A stretch of 64,000 bases of DNA from Penaeicola halotolerans (GTDB lineage: Bacteria > Bacteroidota > Bacteroidia > Cytophagales > Cyclobacteriaceae): contig NZ_JAEAGO010000003.1 in NCBI RefSeq assembly GCF_016464625.1, positions 124,001-188,000 of the forward strand. Direction: 5' to 3'. Positions 62,797-64,000 of the stretch are shown here, in pieces; position 1 is the first letter of the stretch, and every line of letters starts with the position of its first letter. Both the position numbers and the translations under genes were made by a program. Below the pieces are notes generated by a model. The model was not told the DNA's origin. It saw only the letters and a list, made by a program, of their open reading frames with translations, and did no database searches.

Positions 62797-64000
62797 ATGA
62801 ACACTTTGTCATACAGACTTCTCATTCTAGCTTTCTGCTTGAATGCCTTCACCTCTGCACTAGCTCAAGTCAGAACTACATCTACCATCAATAGCCTGTG
62901 GAAATTTTCTAAGGGAGACTATTCCATAGCCGACATTGATCACTTAGCACAATCATGGCAAACAGTCAACATCCCGCATACTTGGAATGACAAAGATGTA
63001 TTAGCTGATGATGAGAGAGGCTACTATCGTGGACCAGCCTGGTACTTTAGGGAGCTAGAGGGTGCTTTTGATCTTCAAAACAAACAATATTTCCTACACT
63101 TTGAAGGGGCTAATCAAGTAGCCTCAGTCTATATCAATGGTCAGTTTGTAGGCGAACATAAAGGCGGTTACTCGGCATTCACCCTTGATATCAGTCCCTA
63201 CATCACAGCAAATGATAATACTCTTGCAGTAAAGGTGACTAATGCACATGATCCAGACATCGCGCCTCTCTCAGCAGACTTCACTTTTTTTGGTGGTATC
63301 TATAGAGACCTGTGGCTGATAGAAACAAATAAGATTCACTTCGACCTGTCTGATCATGGAAGTAAAGGCATCTACCTATCCACACCACAGGTCAATGGCG
63401 ATCAAGCTCAGCTTAAAATCAGAGGTGCTATACAGAATCACACCTCCTCTAAACGAAATATAACCTTACAGATAAATGTGATCGATCCAAATGGTAATAG
63501 TACAAAGTCACATCATCAAAAAGTCGCTTTAAATGGGGAAAAGGCATCTTTTGAAATCGATGAAATCTGGATTAAAAACCCAATGCTTTGGAGTCCAGAT
63601 GCTCCTAATCTATACCAATTAGAGGCCAATTTACTCATTGATGGTGAAGTGATAGATGAGCAAGCATTTCATTTTGGAATCAGAACCTTTGACTTTGATG
63701 CAAATGAGGGCTTTAGGATCAATGGCCAACCGCTTAAACTGATAGGTGCTAACAGACATCAAGATTACATGGGTAATGGTAATGCCCTTAGTGACGAACA
63801 ACACTACAGGGACCTCAAGCTCATTAAAGATATGGGTGCCAATGTAGTAAGACTGGCTCATTACCCACAAGACCCAGCAGTGCTAGCTGCTGCAGACAAG
63901 TTGGGACTGCTGGTCTGGGAAGAAACTCCACTAGTCAATGAAGTCACACTATCAGCCCAACATGATAACAATGCAGAAGTCATGCTCATAGAAATGATCC
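62797..64000 (+). CDS. Glycoside hydrolase family 2, beta-galactosidase-like (partial)
   Basis: The first 401 codons of an open frame that runs off the right edge. A signal peptide (LLILAFCLNAFTSALAQ) exports it. The GH2 sugar-binding domain follows (about 32-185: FSKGDYSIADID, VNIPHTWND, YFLHFEGANQVASVYINGQ), then an Ig-like domain (about 195-300), and the start of the TIM barrel (FRINGQPLKLIGANRHQDY, then GANVVRLAHYPQDP and GLLVWEETPL). The acid/base and nucleophile Glu residues would lie beyond the window. Beta-galactosidase is the closest call; beta-glucuronidase or beta-mannosidase activity is possible. Divergent from the HTCS regulator that probably controls it. Confidence 0.9.
   Translation, partial: MNTLSYRLLILAFCLNAFTSALAQVRTTSTINSLWKFSKGDYSIADIDHLAQSWQTVNIPHTWNDKDVLADDERGYYRGPAWYFRELEGAFDLQNKQYFLHFEGANQVASVYINGQFVGEHKGGYSAFTLDISPYITANDNTLAVKVTNAHDPDIAPLSADFTFFGGIYRDLWLIETNKIHFDLSDHGSKGIYLSTPQVNGDQAQLKIRGAIQNHTSSKRNITLQINVIDPNGNSTKSHHQKVALNGEKASFEIDEIWIKNPMLWSPDAPNLYQLEANLLIDGEVIDEQAFHFGIRTFDFDANEGFRINGQPLKLIGANRHQDYMGNGNALSDEQHYRDLKLIKDMGANVVRLAHYPQDPAVLAAADKLGLLVWEETPLVNEVTLSAQHDNNAEVMLIEMI

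Noticed and set aside
1-64000. parS site for the ParABS system
   Set aside because: Looked for TGTTTCACGTGAAACA-like sequence; CACGTG-containing spots near 3460 and 11290 lack the flanking arms and lie inside coding sequence.
1-64000. CRISPR array, insertion sequences or prophage
   Set aside because: No regularly spaced repeats, transposase or phage motifs were seen; all large frames match housekeeping, transport, signalling or unknown families.

Overview
The window looks like a chromosomal segment of a Bacteroidota bacterium, most likely a marine Cytophagales relative (Reichenbachiella/Ekhidna-like; this lineage guess is inference). Pointers are: AT-leaning DNA with few Shine-Dalgarno sequences; the Bacteroidota-type -7 box TAnnTTTG in front of several genes; the block parA-parB-DUF5683-dapB-lepB; an mlaE-mlaF-mlaD operon; a one-protein hybrid two-component system (HTCS) beside a glycoside hydrolase; and SusR-like propeller sensing. 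Most of it reads as a well-kept core genome. I saw no insertion sequence, prophage, CRISPR array, rRNA or clear pseudogene.

Layout. 0.3-8.9 kb: pyrG, yidC, an UPF0173 hydrolase, parA, parB, a DUF5683 protein, dapB and lepB, all rightward and very tightly packed. 8.9-14 kb: a leftward galactose block (galM, Na+/sugar symporter, galK, galT). 14-16.6 kb: mlaE-mlaF-mlaD lipid transport. 16.7-19.5 kb: signalling, with a PAS-DHp-receiver protein that lacks a kinase catalytic domain and a tandem pair of membrane four-helix-bundle sensors without output domains. 19.7-29 kb: GNAT, tex, a thioredoxin, a quinone oxidoreductase, a processive family 2 glycosyltransferase, an alanine/glycine symporter and an M20 amidohydrolase. 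29.1-31.5 kb: a two-gene polyamine operon with a fused AdoMet decarboxylase-spermidine synthase and a ureohydrolase. 31.5-34.6 kb: SixA-like phosphatase and topA. 34.6-41.4 kb: two unknown membrane proteins and an 1825-residue soluble histidine kinase with 2 GAF and 10 PAS domains. 41.5-44.5 kb: acyl-CoA ligase and acyl-CoA dehydrogenase. 44.6-53.2 kb: two secreted M28 peptidases, a DUF6702/HupE pair, an ECF sigma factor with a likely anti-sigma factor and a divergent membrane protein, methionine aminopeptidase, thioesterase, DinB protein and an SMP-30 protein. 53.3 kb: tRNA-CAU, probably Ile2. 53.5-57.6 kb: HAD phosphatase, site-2-type protease, small membrane proteins, cupin and a periplasmic-binding-protein-like protein with no signal peptide. 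57.6-64 kb: esterase lipoprotein, HTCS regulator and the start of a divergent GH2 beta-galactosidase, which may be the edge of a glycan utilisation locus.

The strongest regulatory observation is a pair of divergent promoters between the ECF sigma gene and its neighbour. Both read TGTAACC, exactly 17 bases, GTC, on opposite strands. This suggests an autoregulated sigma factor with a linked target. Other points of interest are the sensor-only tandem proteins, the kinase-less PAS-DHp-REC protein, the SpeD-SpeE fusion, a 17-base inverted repeat in front of the acyl-CoA dehydrogenase, and a perfect 12-base palindrome in the pyrG promoter region.

All function calls come from reading motifs and domain order by eye; no database search was run.
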